Below are positions 51,642-61,300 of a DNA stretch of 64,000 nt, in pieces. This stretch comes from Novosphingobium rosa NBRC 15208 (GTDB lineage Bacteria; Pseudomonadota; Alphaproteobacteria; Sphingomonadales; Sphingomonadaceae), in the NCBI RefSeq assembly GCF_001598555.1, contig NZ_BCZE01000042.1:1-64000 (forward strand), given 5' to 3'. The position numbers and the translations under genes were made by a program. Numbering within the stretch: the first letter of the stretch is position 1; each line of letters begins with the position of its first letter. The notes below the pieces were generated by a model. It saw nothing but the letters and a program-made list of their open reading frames with translations, made no database searches and was not told the origin of the DNA.

Positions 51642-53633
51642 TTACTTCAAATCCGGCGCAGTCGCCTCACCCTTCAGCAGGGCGATAGCCTCAGCCAAAG
51701 GCATAACCTTCTGCGCCTGCTCGCCCAGCACGCGCACGGCGACGGTGCCTTCCTCGGCCTCGCGCTTGCCGACGACCAGCAGATACGGGACCTTCTTCAG
51801 CGAGTGCTCGCGCACCTTGTAGTTGATCTTCTCGTTGCGGGTATCGGCCTCGACGCGGATACCGGCGGCCTTCAACTGGGCCACCGCATCCGCCGCATAA
51901 TCGTCCGCATCCGACACGATGGTGGCCACCACGGCCTGCACCGGGGCCAGCCACACGGGCAGCTTGCCGGCGAAATGCTCGATGAGGATGCCGATAAAGC
52001 GTTCATACGAGCCCAGAATCGCGCGGTGCAGCATCACGGGGCGATGCTTCTCGCCATCCTCGGCGATGTAGGCGGCGTCGAGGCGCTCGGGCAGCACGCG
52101 GTCCGACTGGATCGTGCCGCACTGCCAGGTGCGGCCGATGGCGTCGGTGAGATGCCATTCCAGCTTGGGGGCGTAGAAGGCGCCTTCGCCGGGCAGCTCT
52201 TCCCAGCCGTATTCCTCGGTCGCCAGACCGGCTTCGACCACGGCGTTGCGCAGCTCGGTCTCGGCCAGATCCCACATCTCTTCGGTGCCGAAGCGCTTTT
52301 CGGGGCGCAGGGCCAGCTTGATCTCGTACTTGAAACCGAAGTCCTTGTAGACGCGGTCGGCCAGTTCGCAGAAGGCGCGAACCTCTTCCACGATCTGGTC
52401 TTCGCGGCAGAAGATATGGCCGTCATCTTGCGTGAACTGGCGCACGCGCATGATGCCGTGCAGCGCGCCATGGGGCTCGTTGCGGTGGCAGCAGCCCATT
52501 TCGGCAAGGCGCAGCGGCAGCTCGCGATAGCTCTTGATGCCCTGGCGGAAGATCAGCACATGCGCCGGGCAGTTCATCGGCTTGAGCGCCATCCAGTCGG
52601 CGTCCTTCGAGACGATGGGGCCATCGTCTTCGGTGTTGGGCGCCTCGTCGGGGATGACGAACATGTTCTCGCGGTACTTGCCCCAGTGGCCGGACTGCTC
52701 CCACTGCTTGGCGTCCATCACCTGAGGGGTTTTCACCTCCTGATAGCCGGTGCTGTCGATGGCGCGGCGCATATAGGCCTCCAGCTCGCGCCAGATCATA
52801 TAGCCCTTGGGGTGCCAGAAGACGCTGCCATGCGCTTCGGGCTGGAGGTGGAACAGGTCCATCTCCTGCCCCAGCTTGCGGTGGTCGCGCTTGGCCGCCT
52901 CTTCCAGACGCAGCAGATGGGCGTCGAGCTGCTTCTTGTTCAGCCAGCCGGTGCCATAGATGCGGCTGAGCATCGCGTTCTTCTGGTCGCCGCGCCAATA
53001 GGCGCCCGAAACGCGCGTCAGCTTGAAGGCCTGCGGGTCCAGCTTGCCGGTGCTGGGCAGGTGAGGGCCGCGGCACATATCCAGCCAGTCGTCGCCCGAC
53101 CAGTAGACGGTGAGGTCTTCATCGCCCGGCAGTTCGGCGGCCCATTCGGCCTTGAAGGTTTCGCCCTGCTGCTTCCAACGGCTGATCAGCGTTTCGCGCG
53201 TCCAGACCTCGCGGCGCAGCGGCTTGTTGGCGGCGATGATCTTGCGCATTTCCGCCTCGATGGCGGGCAGGTCGTCGTCGGTGAAGGGCCGCTCGGCGGG
53301 CGCGAAATCGTAATAGAAGCCATCGTCCGTCGCCGGGCCGAAGGTGATCTGCGTGCCGGGGAACAGCGCCTGCACCGCCTCGGCCAGAATATGCGCGAAA
53401 TCGTGGCGCGCCAGCTCCAGCGCGTCCTTCTCGTCCTTGTTGGTCACCAAGGCCAGCGATGCGTCCCCGGTGAAGGGGCGGGTGAGGTCCACCAGTTCGC
53501 CATCGATGCGCGCGGCAATCGCGGCTTTCGCCAGGCCGGGCCCAATCGCGGCGGCCACATCGGCAGGGGTGGAGCCCGGCGCCATTGCGCGCTGCGAGCC
53601 ATCGGGAAGGGTGATCGTGATGCTGTCAGACAT
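51642..53633 (-). CDS. thrS: Threonyl-tRNA synthetase
   Basis: 663 residues. N-terminal TGS domain, then the editing/SAD domain with HDFAHILAEAV, the class II catalytic core with MNCPAHVLIFRQGIKSYREL and HRNEPHGALHGIMRVRQFTQ, and the C-terminal anticodon-binding domain (VWLAPVQAVVATI). It charges tRNA-Thr; a tRNA-Thr gene also lies in the window at 32444-32518. No leader attenuator was found. Divergent from the membrane-protein/HTH operon. Confidence 0.97.
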   Translation of the reverse strand: MSDSITITLPDGSQRAMAPGSTPADVAAAIGPGLAKAAIAARIDGELVDLTRPFTGDASLALVTNKDEKDALELARHDFAHILAEAVQALFPGTQITFGPATDDGFYYDFAPAERPFTDDDLPAIEAEMRKIIAANKPLRREVWTRETLISRWKQQGETFKAEWAAELPGDEDLTVYWSGDDWLDMCRGPHLPSTGKLDPQAFKLTRVSGAYWRGDQKNAMLSRIYGTGWLNKKQLDAHLLRLEEAAKRDHRKLGQEMDLFHLQPEAHGSVFWHPKGYMIWRELEAYMRRAIDSTGYQEVKTPQVMDAKQWEQSGHWGKYRENMFVIPDEAPNTEDDGPIVSKDADWMALKPMNCPAHVLIFRQGIKSYRELPLRLAEMGCCHRNEPHGALHGIMRVRQFTQDDGHIFCREDQIVEEVRAFCELADRVYKDFGFKYEIKLALRPEKRFGTEEMWDLAETELRNAVVEAGLATEEYGWEELPGEGAFYAPKLEWHLTDAIGRTWQCGTIQSDRVLPERLDAAYIAEDGEKHRPVMLHRAILGSYERFIGILIEHFAGKLPVWLAPVQAVVATIVSDADDYAADAVAQLKAAGIRVEADTRNEKINYKVREHSLKKVPYLLVVGKREAEEGTVAVRVLGEQAQKVMPLAEAIALLKGEATAPDLK

Positions 53634-53713
53634 GGAAAAGGCCCTTAGCCGGGAGCGGGGCGCGCCTCAACCTTGCAAATGGCGGGTTTGGCGCAAAGAG
53701 CGACCTCCGTTGG

Positions 53714-53762
53714 AAAGCAAACTTGACATCCGGCGGAGATGCTATGTAAAGCATACTTGTCA
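53714..53762 (+). promoter_or_regulatory. Promoter and paired operator repeats of the membrane-protein/HTH operon
   Basis: AAAGCAAACTTGACA (53714-53728) and AAAGCATACTTGTCA (53748-53762) match at 13 of 15 positions and start 34 bases apart. The first includes a perfect -35 TTGACA; a -10-like TATGTA/TGTAAA lies between them. The second copy would lie near the transcription start. This pattern suits repression by the HTH protein encoded in the operon. Confidence 0.65.
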
Positions 53763-53782
53763 AAACGTCAGGGAGACCAGAC

Positions 53783-54202
53783 ATGGCACGCTATCACTCC
53801 CCCGCGATCAAACGCTATTCGCGCCGGTTGGGCGGGTTCATCACGCTGTATGTCGCGCTGGTTTTCGCGATGGGCTGGCTGTTCCGGCACGCTCCTCCGG
53901 CCGCGCCATGGAATGTTCTGCTGGCGATTCTGCCCGCCCTGCCGGTGCTGGGCATCGTCTGGACGGTGATGCGCCTGCTGGTGGAAGAACCCGACGAGTT
54001 CTGGCGGATGCTCTTCGTGCGTCAGGCGCTGATCGCCACCGGTTTCTGCCTGACGGTGATGACGATCTGGGACTTTCTGCAGAATTACAACATTGTCGCC
54101 CCCGGCCAGCATGGTTTCGGCGCGGCCTTCTTCTGGTTCATGGGGCTGGGCGTGGGGGCGATCTGGAACGCCATCACCCTGTGGCGCAGCGAAAAGGCAT
54201 GA
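53783..54202 (+). CDS. Small polytopic membrane protein paired with an HTH regulator
   Basis: 139 residues with four likely membrane helices (FITLYVALVFAMGWLF; VLLAILPALPVLGIVWTVM; ATGFCLTVMTIWDFLQ; FFWFMGLGVGAIWNAITL) and acidic EEPDEFWRML between the second and third. No family is recognised with certainty; small membrane proteins co-encoded with YozG-like HTH regulators are common. The HTH gene starts 10 bases after its stop. The role is unknown. Confidence 0.82.
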   Translation: MARYHSPAIKRYSRRLGGFITLYVALVFAMGWLFRHAPPAAPWNVLLAILPALPVLGIVWTVMRLLVEEPDEFWRMLFVRQALIATGFCLTVMTIWDFLQNYNIVAPGQHGFGAAFFWFMGLGVGAIWNAITLWRSEKA

Positions 54203-54212
54203 GGGCCCGCCC

Positions 54213-54407
54213 GTGAACAACCGCCTGCGCGTGCTGCGCGCCGAAAAGGGCTGGAGCCAGCAGGATCTGGCGCAGAGGCTGGAGGTCTCCCGCCAGTCGG
54301 TGAATGCCATCGAGACGGGGCGTTACGATCCCTCATTGCCGCTGGCCTTCCGCATCGCCGATCTGTTCGGCCTGCCCATCGAGGCGATCTTCCTGCGCGA
54401 TGCCTGA
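54213..54407 (+). CDS. Small XRE-family HTH regulator (YozG-like)
   Basis: 64 residues, almost entirely a Cro/CI-type helix-turn-helix (NNRLRVLRAEKGWSQQDLAQ; RLEVSRQSVNAIETGRYDPS; LAFRIADLFGLPIEAIF). It starts with GTG at 54213 after the upstream stop; the longer open frame upstream overlaps the membrane-protein gene and is rejected. Probably represses its own operon by binding the repeats at 53714-53762. Confidence 0.9.
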   Translation: MNNRLRVLRAEKGWSQQDLAQRLEVSRQSVNAIETGRYDPSLPLAFRIADLFGLPIEAIFLRDA

Positions 54408-54509
54408 AGCCGGCTTTAGCCCCTCAGGCTGACAGAAGGTTTCGCACATCGTACAAACCCGCCGCGTTCCCCCTTCCCCCTCCGCGCGTGCAAGGGCACA
54501 AGGGGCGTC

Positions 54510-55280
54510 ATGAGCGACGTCCTTTTCCACACTCTGTCCGCCGATGGCGAAAAGCCGGCCCGCCGTCTGGCCTGTCGCCTGACGCCGCCCGCCGACTCGG
54601 AGCGCGCGACGCTGGTGTTCCTGCCCGGCTATATGTCGGACATGGCCGGGTCCAAGGCCGAGATGCTCTTCGAGGCCGCGCGGGAGAAGGGCGTGGGCTG
54701 CCTGCTGCTGGACTATTCGGGCTGCGGCGCGTCGGATGGCGATTTCGCCGATGGCACGCTCACCCGCTGGCGCGAGGAGGTGCTGGCCCTGATCGAGGCG
54801 CTGGTGCCCGGTCCGGTGGTGCTGATCGGCTCCAGCATGGGTGGCTGGCTGATGCTGCTGGTGGCGCTGGCGCTGCCCGCCGACAAGCTCGTGGGGATCA
54901 TGGGCATCGCCGCCGCGCCCGATTTCACGCAATGGGGCTACACCAGCGCCCAGAAGGGCGAACTGATCGCCGGGCGCACCATTTTCGAACCCAATCCCTA
55001 CGGCCCCGAGCCCACGCCGACTCACGCCCGCTTCTGGGCCGATGGCGAGCATAACCGCTTGCTGGACGCCGAAATTCCGCTCGATGTGCCGGTGGTGCTG
55101 GTCCATGGCCAGCGGGATGACGATGTCCCTTGGGAAATTTCATTGCGCCTCTCTGTAACTTTACGTTCTGACGCGGTTCAGCTATGCTTGGTCAAGGACG
55201 GCGACCACCGGCTCAGTCGGCCGGTGGATCTGGCCCTCATCCGGCGCATGGCTCTTGCGCTGGCAGGGATTGATGCCTGA
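54510..55280 (+). CDS. Alpha/beta hydrolase
   Basis: 256 residues, alpha/beta hydrolase fold. The nucleophile elbow is IGSSMGGWLMLL, preceded by LLLDYSGCGASDGDF for the oxyanion region, with the acid Asp in HGQRDDDVPWEIS and the catalytic His in VKDGDHRLSRPVD. The family includes esterases and acyl-protein thioesterase-like enzymes (ABHD10 type). Substrate unknown. It begins about 100 bases after the HTH gene. Confidence 0.9.
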   Translation: MSDVLFHTLSADGEKPARRLACRLTPPADSERATLVFLPGYMSDMAGSKAEMLFEAAREKGVGCLLLDYSGCGASDGDFADGTLTRWREEVLALIEALVPGPVVLIGSSMGGWLMLLVALALPADKLVGIMGIAAAPDFTQWGYTSAQKGELIAGRTIFEPNPYGPEPTPTHARFWADGEHNRLLDAEIPLDVPVVLVHGQRDDDVPWEISLRLSVTLRSDAVQLCLVKDGDHRLSRPVDLALIRRMALALAGIDA

Positions 55281-55295
55281 TCCGGGAAGTATTTG

Positions 55296-56234
55296 ATGTC
55301 GCTTGTTTTAATCGCAACTGTCTTGATGCTCCAGACCGGCCCGCTGGTGGGCGATGGCATGGCCCCCTCGCTGGGCCTGCCGATGATCGACCGGCCCACG
55401 ACGCCCAACCGGCGTCGCGCCGTCAGCGAGATCACGGCGCGCCCCGAGCGCATCGACGAATCGAACAAGCTGACTCACTGCCGCGAAACCGCCGACCATG
55501 ATCCCGACGCCGCCGCCGAAATGGCCACCGACTGGCTGGGCGGCGCCAAGGACAGTCAGCGCGCCGAGGCCGAGCTGTGCCTTGGCTACGCCTATTCCGC
55601 GCAGGAAGCCTGGCCCATGGCCGAGCAGGCCTTTCTGGCCGGGCGCGATGCTGCCGGAGACAATGCCCTCAACCGCGCGCGTCTGGGCGCCATGGCCGCC
55701 AGCGCGGCGCAGGCGCAGGAGGGCGGCGCTGGCCGCGCGCTGGCCGCGCTCGACAAGGCGCGCATCGATGCCAAGGCGGTGAACGATCCTGCCCTGATGA
55801 CCTCCATCGCGGTGGACCGGGCGCGGGCGCTGGTGGCGCTCAAGCGCAATGATGACGCCGCCGCCGCTCTGGCCGAGGCGCGCACGCTGGGGCCGGAGAA
55901 TGGCCCGGCCTGGCTGCTGTCGGCCACGCTGTCGCGCCGGATGAATCATCTGGCCGATGCGCAAACCCAGATCCAGACCGCCGCGAAACTGACCCCGCTC
56001 GACCCCGAGGTCGGGCTGGAGGCCGGGGTGATCGCCATGCTCTCGGGCCATGAGGATGCCGCCCGCAAGAGCTGGGACTCCACCGTGAAAGCCAGCCCGC
56101 AGAGCGAGGCGGGGCATCAGGCCGCCGCCTATCTGCAACAGATCGGGAGTACGTCGGGGGCAAACGCCGTATCGACCGTGCCGCCCGCCAAAGCCAGTTC
56201 GACGCCACCTTCGCCCCAACATTCGCCCGGGTGA
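55296..56234 (+). CDS. Exported TPR-repeat protein
   Basis: 312 residues. The N terminus MSLVLIATVLMLQTGPLVGD is hydrophobic and may be a signal or anchor. Residues 60-280 form tetratricopeptide-like helical pairs rich in Ala (AEMATDWLGGAKDSQRAEAE; AWLLSATLSRRMNHLADAQT; GVIAMLSGHEDAARKSW). TPR proteins serve as scaffolds. The C-terminal 30 residues are Ser/Pro-rich. Starts 15 bases after the hydrolase gene; the ATG at 55296 is preferred to the TTG before it. Confidence 0.82.
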   Translation: MSLVLIATVLMLQTGPLVGDGMAPSLGLPMIDRPTTPNRRRAVSEITARPERIDESNKLTHCRETADHDPDAAAEMATDWLGGAKDSQRAEAELCLGYAYSAQEAWPMAEQAFLAGRDAAGDNALNRARLGAMAASAAQAQEGGAGRALAALDKARIDAKAVNDPALMTSIAVDRARALVALKRNDDAAAALAEARTLGPENGPAWLLSATLSRRMNHLADAQTQIQTAAKLTPLDPEVGLEAGVIAMLSGHEDAARKSWDSTVKASPQSEAGHQAAAYLQQIGSTSGANAVSTVPPAKASSTPPSPQHSPG

Positions 56235-56313
56235 TTACGCAGTCACATCAGGCATAAATACCAAGGCCTTCGCGTTATGGCGCAGGCCGTTACCCATCGG
56301 GAGAGAGACACAC

Positions 56314-59300
56314 ATGTCCGACCAGCCGAGCCGAGTGCAAACCCCCGCCACCTTGCCTGACGCGCTGATCGCGCGGCTGGCCCCCAGGCTGGAGGCCCGG
56401 CTGGATGAGGCGCAACTCCCCGGCGATCCGGAAATGAGCGCAGAGGCGCTGGCCGCCGCCGCCCGTTTCATGCTGACCTCCGCCGCAAGGCGTGAGCGCG
56501 CGCAGAGCGCCATCAACATCGAAACCGTGGCCGGCGCGGCGGGCGAGCGTTTCATGCGCATCGCCGTGGTCAATGAGGACATGCCCTTTCTGGTCGATTC
56601 CATCGCGGGCACGGTGGGCGCGCATGGTCTGGTGATCGACCGGCTGATCCACCCCATCGTCCCTGTCGAGCGCAACGGCCAGGGCGACATCACCGACCTG
56701 CCCGAGGGCGAGGCCCCCGGCGTGGCGCGTGAATCGGTCATCTATCTGGAAACCCCGCGTGCCGACGCGCGCACCCGCGCCGCGCTGGCCGCCGATCTGG
56801 CGGTCACGCTGGGCGATGTGCGCGCCGCCGTGGGTGACTGGGGCGCGATGCGCACCGCCATGGAGGAGGATGCCGGCCGCCTCACCGCCATGGACCGCGC
56901 CGAGGGCGCCGCGCTGCTGCGCTGGTTCAAGGATGGCATGCTGACGCAGCTGGGCCATGTCACCCGCCTGCGCGACGGCAGCCAGCAGGGGGCTCTGGGC
57001 ATCTGCCGCAAGAGCACCTGGGAACTGCTGAACCGCGCCGGTTTCGAGCAGGCCTTCGCCTGGTTCGACCAGTTTGCCGCCAAGGGCGGCGGCGGTCGCC
57101 TGCCGCTGATCGTCAAATCGAACCGCATCGCCCATGTCCACCGCCGCGTGCCGCTCGACTTGTTCATCGTGCCGGTGATCGAGGGCGGGCAGGTGACGGC
57201 CCTCTCGGTCCATGCCGGTGTGTGGACCAGCGAGGCGCTGGCCAGCCCGCCTCAGGCCGTGCCCCGCATGCGCGCACAGCTGGCCGCACTGATGGAAAAG
57301 TTCGGTTTCTCGCCGCGCGGTCACGCCGGCAAGGTGCTGGTCCATGCGCTGACCAGCCTGCCGCATGACCAGCTGATCGGCTTCACCGACCCCGATCTGG
57401 AGCGTGTCTCGCTCACGCTGATGAGCATCATCGACCGCCCGCGCCCGCGCCTCTCGCTGGTGGCCGGGCCGCTGGGGCGGCACCTTTACGCCTTTGTGTG
57501 GCTGCCGCGCGAAACCCTCTCGAACCGCATGCGCGCGCGCATCTCCACCCTGCTGGAAGAGGCTTCGGGCACCAAAGTGCTCGACTGGTCGCTGGAGGTC
57601 GAGGAGGGCAATCTGGCGCAATTGCGCTATGTGCTGGCCCCCGCCGAGGGGCGCGAGATCGCCGTGCCCGATGAGGCCGCGCTCGACGCGCAGCTGCAGG
57701 CCATGCTGCGCGGCTGGGGCGATGCGGTGGAAGCCGAACTGGCCCAGAGCGAGGAACCGGCCCGTGCCGCCGCCATCGCCGCGCGCTATGCGGAGGCCTT
57801 CCCCGAAAACTACCGCGCGCTCTATGGCCCCGCCGAGGCCGCGATCGATATTTCCCATCTGCGCCGCATCGCCAGCGGTGGCGAGGAGCATCCGCGCGCG
57901 GTGCGCCTCTACCGCCTGCCTGGCGCCGACGAGCCCACGCGCCTGCGCCTGAAGATCTATGAGCGCAAAGCCTCGCTGGTGCTCTCCGACGTGGTGCCCG
58001 CGCTGGAGAATTTCGGCTTCCGCGTGCTGGACAACATCCCCACCTCGCTGCGCAGCGAGGATCTGGGGGTGATCCATGATTTCCTGCTGGCGCTGCCTGT
58101 GGGTCAGGATGCCGCCCCGGTGCTGGCCCATGCACCGATCATCGAGGATGCGCTGATCGCGGTGATGATGGGCGCCGGTGAGGAAGATGCCTTCAACCGC
58201 CTGATCGTGGGCGTGGGCCTTTCCGCGCGCGAGGGCAACTGGCTGCGCGCCTGGTATCGTTACCTGCGCCAGACCGGCCTGAACTACAGCATCGACACCG
58301 CCGTGGACGCACTGATGAACGCCGGCGCGGTCACGCTGGGTCTGGTCGATCTGTTCCGCGCCCGCCACCAGCCCGGCAGCGCCGACCGCGTGGCGCAGGA
58401 AACGCTGGCCGAGGATGCCATCCGCGATGGCCTCGCCAAGGTCTCGGCGATCAACGAGGACCGCCTGCTGCGCGCCTTCCGCATGATCGTGCTGGCGATC
58501 CTGCGCACCAACGCTTTCGCCGAAGCGGGCCGCGAGGCGCTGGCCTTCAAGTTCGATTCCGCGTTGGTGCCCAATCTGCCCAAGCCGCTGCCATGGCGCG
58601 AGATCTTCGTCTATTCGCGCCGCGTGGAGGGCATCCATCTGCGGGCCGGTCCTGTCGCGCGCGGGGGCCTGCGCTGGTCCGACCGGCGCGACGACTTCCG
58701 CACCGAAGTGCTGGGCCTGATGAAGGCGCAGCGCGTGAAGAACGCGGTCATCGTGCCCACCGGCGCCAAGGGCGGTTTCTATCCCAAGCAGCTGCCCGAT
58801 CCCGCGCGGGACCGTGACGGCTGGGCCACCGAGGGCCGCGAAAGCTACAAGGTCTTCATTCGCACCCTGCTTTCGATCACCGACAACATCGTCGAGAACA
58901 AGGTGGTTCACCCCGCCGAGGTGGTGATCCGCGACGGCGAGGACCCCTACTTCGTGGTCGCCGCCGACAAGGGCACCGCCACCTTCTCCGACACCGCCAA
59001 TGGGCTGGCCGCCGAGAAGGACTTCTGGCTGGACGACGCTTTCGCCAGTGGCGGCTCGAAGGGCTATGACCACAAGGCGATGGGCATCACCGCGCGCGGC
59101 GCCTGGATGAGCGTGCAGCGCCACTTCCTGGAAATGGGCGTGGATGTGCAGGCCGATCCCGTCCGCGTGGTGGGCGTGGGCGACATGAGCGGCGACGTCT
59201 TCGGCAATGGCATGCTGCTGTCGAAATCGCTGCTGATCACCGCCGCCTTCGATCACCGCCATATCTTCCTCGACCCCAATCCCGATGCGGCGAAATCGTG

Positions 59301-61056
59301 GGAGGAGCGCAACCGCCTCTTCAACCTGCCGCGCTCCAGCTGGGACGATTACGATCGCTCGGTGATGTCGCCGGGCGGGGCCATCGTGCCGCGCAGCCAG
59401 AAGGAAATCCCGCTCTCGCCGGAAATCCGCGTGGCGCTGGGCATCGATGCCGAGGTGATTGACCCGGATTCGCTGATGACCGCGATCCTGAAGGCCCCGG
59501 TCGATCTGCTGTGGTTCGGCGGCATCGGCACCTATGTGAAATCCGCGCATGAAGTCCATGCCGCGGTGGGCGATCCCTCGAACGACTCTATTCGCGTCAA
59601 CGGGGCAGAGGTGCGCGCCCGAGTCATCGGCGAGGGCGGCAACCTGGGCTGCACGCAGGCCGGGCGCATCGACTATGCCCTGCATGGCGCCAACGGCTTC
59701 GGCGGGCGCGGCAACACCGACTTTATCGACAATTCGGCCGGCGTCGATTGCTCGGACAAGGAGGTCAACATCAAGATCGCGCTGGCCAATGCCAAGCGCG
59801 CCGGGCGTCTGGATGAGGATGGCCGCGTCGTCCTGCTCTCGCAGATGACCGACGCGGTGGCCGCGCTGGTGCTGGAGGACAACCGCCTGCAGGCGCTGGG
59901 CCTCTCCATCGCCCAGAGCGGCGGGGCCGATGCCATGCCCGGCCATGTCCGCCTGATCGAGATGCTGGAAGACAATGGCCAGCTCGACCGCCGCACCGAA
60001 GGTCTGGCCGATGCCGACACCTTCGCCCGCCGCGCCGCCGACAGCGGCGCGGGCCTGACCCGCCCGGAACTGGCGGTGCTGCTCTCCAGCGCGAAGCTGG
60101 CGATTCAGGATGCGCTGGAAGCCTCCACCGTGGTCGATGATGCCGCGCTGGACGACGATCTGCTGCACGCCTTCCCCGAGGATATGCGCGAGACCTATCG
60201 CGAGGACATTCTTGGCCACCGTCTGCGCCGTGAAATCCTCGCCACGCGTCTGGCCAACCGCCTGATCAACCGCCTCGGCTTCGTTCACCCGTTTGAACTG
60301 GCCGAGGAAGAGGGCGTGGGTCTGGCGGAAGTCACTGCCGCCTTCCTCGCCGCCGAGCAGCTCTTCGGGCTGGAAGCCATCTGGCAGGCCATCGAGGACG
60401 CGCCCATCGCTGAAAAGCCGCGCATCCTGCTGATGAGCCGCGCCGCCGATGTGGTGCGCAGCCATATGGCCGACCTGCTCCGCTCGGGCGCGACGACCAT
60501 CGCTCCCTCTGTGCTGGCGGCGGATCTGGCGGGGGGCATCTCCGCCCTGTCGCGTCAGGTCGACGATCTGCTGGTCACCGAAACCCGCGAGCGCTCCACC
60601 CGCATGGCCAGCGATCTGCTGGCGGCGGGTGCGGATGGCGAGCAGGCGCTGGCCATCGTCCACCTCTTCGATATGGACGGCGCGGTGGGCCTTGCCGCGC
60701 TGGCTCATGGCAATGGCGCCGATCCCATCGCGCTCACCCGTGCCTTCACCCGGCTGGGCGAGGCTCTCGGGCTGGACTGGGCGCAGGGCGTGGCCGCGCG
60801 CCTCTCCCCCGCCGATCCGTGGGAGCGCCTGCTGGTGGCGGGCCTTGCGCGCGATTTCCAGCAGATGCGCTTCCAGTTCCTGGCGCGCGCGGATGCCAAG
60901 GCGCCCGGGCAGACCGTGGAAAACTGGCTGGAAGCCACCAGCGCGAGCGTGCTGACCTTCCGCGCGATGATCAACCGCGCGCGCAAGGCGGCGGTGGTGA
61001 GCCCGGCGATGCTGGCGCAGATCGCCAGTCAGGCGCGGAATGTGCTGGCAAGGTAA
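56314..61056 (+). CDS. gdhZ: NAD-specific glutamate dehydrogenase, large (180-kDa class)
   Basis: 1580 residues, the size of the Bac_GDH class (about 1600). Regulatory ACT-like N-terminal regions (to about residue 700) precede the catalytic domain with the Lys-containing VIVPTGAKGGFYPKQL, VRVVGVGDMSGDVFGNGM for NAD, and WFGGIGTYVKS. It deaminates glutamate to 2-oxoglutarate and ammonium, mainly in catabolism, and is allosterically regulated in relatives. GAGAGAGA precedes the ATG. Long antisense open frames over it are only shadows. Confidence 0.95.
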   Translation: MSDQPSRVQTPATLPDALIARLAPRLEARLDEAQLPGDPEMSAEALAAAARFMLTSAARRERAQSAINIETVAGAAGERFMRIAVVNEDMPFLVDSIAGTVGAHGLVIDRLIHPIVPVERNGQGDITDLPEGEAPGVARESVIYLETPRADARTRAALAADLAVTLGDVRAAVGDWGAMRTAMEEDAGRLTAMDRAEGAALLRWFKDGMLTQLGHVTRLRDGSQQGALGICRKSTWELLNRAGFEQAFAWFDQFAAKGGGGRLPLIVKSNRIAHVHRRVPLDLFIVPVIEGGQVTALSVHAGVWTSEALASPPQAVPRMRAQLAALMEKFGFSPRGHAGKVLVHALTSLPHDQLIGFTDPDLERVSLTLMSIIDRPRPRLSLVAGPLGRHLYAFVWLPRETLSNRMRARISTLLEEASGTKVLDWSLEVEEGNLAQLRYVLAPAEGREIAVPDEAALDAQLQAMLRGWGDAVEAELAQSEEPARAAAIAARYAEAFPENYRALYGPAEAAIDISHLRRIASGGEEHPRAVRLYRLPGADEPTRLRLKIYERKASLVLSDVVPALENFGFRVLDNIPTSLRSEDLGVIHDFLLALPVGQDAAPVLAHAPIIEDALIAVMMGAGEEDAFNRLIVGVGLSAREGNWLRAWYRYLRQTGLNYSIDTAVDALMNAGAVTLGLVDLFRARHQPGSADRVAQETLAEDAIRDGLAKVSAINEDRLLRAFRMIVLAILRTNAFAEAGREALAFKFDSALVPNLPKPLPWREIFVYSRRVEGIHLRAGPVARGGLRWSDRRDDFRTEVLGLMKAQRVKNAVIVPTGAKGGFYPKQLPDPARDRDGWATEGRESYKVFIRTLLSITDNIVENKVVHPAEVVIRDGEDPYFVVAADKGTATFSDTANGLAAEKDFWLDDAFASGGSKGYDHKAMGITARGAWMSVQRHFLEMGVDVQADPVRVVGVGDMSGDVFGNGMLLSKSLLITAAFDHRHIFLDPNPDAAKSWEERNRLFNLPRSSWDDYDRSVMSPGGAIVPRSQKEIPLSPEIRVALGIDAEVIDPDSLMTAILKAPVDLLWFGGIGTYVKSAHEVHAAVGDPSNDSIRVNGAEVRARVIGEGGNLGCTQAGRIDYALHGANGFGGRGNTDFIDNSAGVDCSDKEVNIKIALANAKRAGRLDEDGRVVLLSQMTDAVAALVLEDNRLQALGLSIAQSGGADAMPGHVRLIEMLEDNGQLDRRTEGLADADTFARRAADSGAGLTRPELAVLLSSAKLAIQDALEASTVVDDAALDDDLLHAFPEDMRETYREDILGHRLRREILATRLANRLINRLGFVHPFELAEEEGVGLAEVTAAFLAAEQLFGLEAIWQAIEDAPIAEKPRILLMSRAADVVRSHMADLLRSGATTIAPSVLAADLAGGISALSRQVDDLLVTETRERSTRMASDLLAAGADGEQALAIVHLFDMDGAVGLAALAHGNGADPIALTRAFTRLGEALGLDWAQGVAARLSPADPWERLLVAGLARDFQQMRFQFLARADAKAPGQTVENWLEATSASVLTFRAMINRARKAAVVSPAMLAQIASQARNVLAR

Positions 61057-61073
61057 GAAGGTTTGAAGGGATA

Positions 61074-61300
61074 AGGGCGAGGGGGTTACCCCCTCGCGCT
61101 CCCATGACGTCTTCCGGATCACGGGCAGTGGCGCCGAAGCGGTGCGCCCGGCCTCTCCACCTGCATGACCTCAGGCGCCGCAGGCAGTGGGATCATCATC
61201 GATAGGCTTTCTGCCTGCGGCGCGGCGAGATTTGCTCTGTGGCTGAACCCATGGCGCAACGCAGACAGTAAAGGGAGCGCGAGGGCGATGGCCCTCGCAT
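61074..61300. repeat. Dispersed intergenic element, copy N
   Basis: Beta arm left (GCGAGGGGG-TTA-CCCCCTCGC, GCTCCCATGACGTCTTCCGG), internal inverted repeat (GCGCCGCAGGCAG ... CTGCCTGCGGCGC), alpha arm right (CGCAGACAGTAAAGGGAGCG, hairpin with CGATGG loop). It ends exactly at the base before the queG stop codon. Between the convergent gdhZ and queG genes. Confidence 0.92.

Noticed and set aside
54093..54212. Longer version of the HTH protein beginning inside the membrane-protein gene
   Set aside because: The conserved HTH begins at the GTG 54213, just after the membrane-protein stop; the upstream codons are out of frame with that gene and lack support.
56290..61122. Very long minus-strand open frame (about 1600 codons) opposite gdhZ
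   Set aside because: It is the antisense shadow of a GC-rich gene with clear family motifs on the plus strand; its translation is His/Gln/Gly-rich without recognisable domains.
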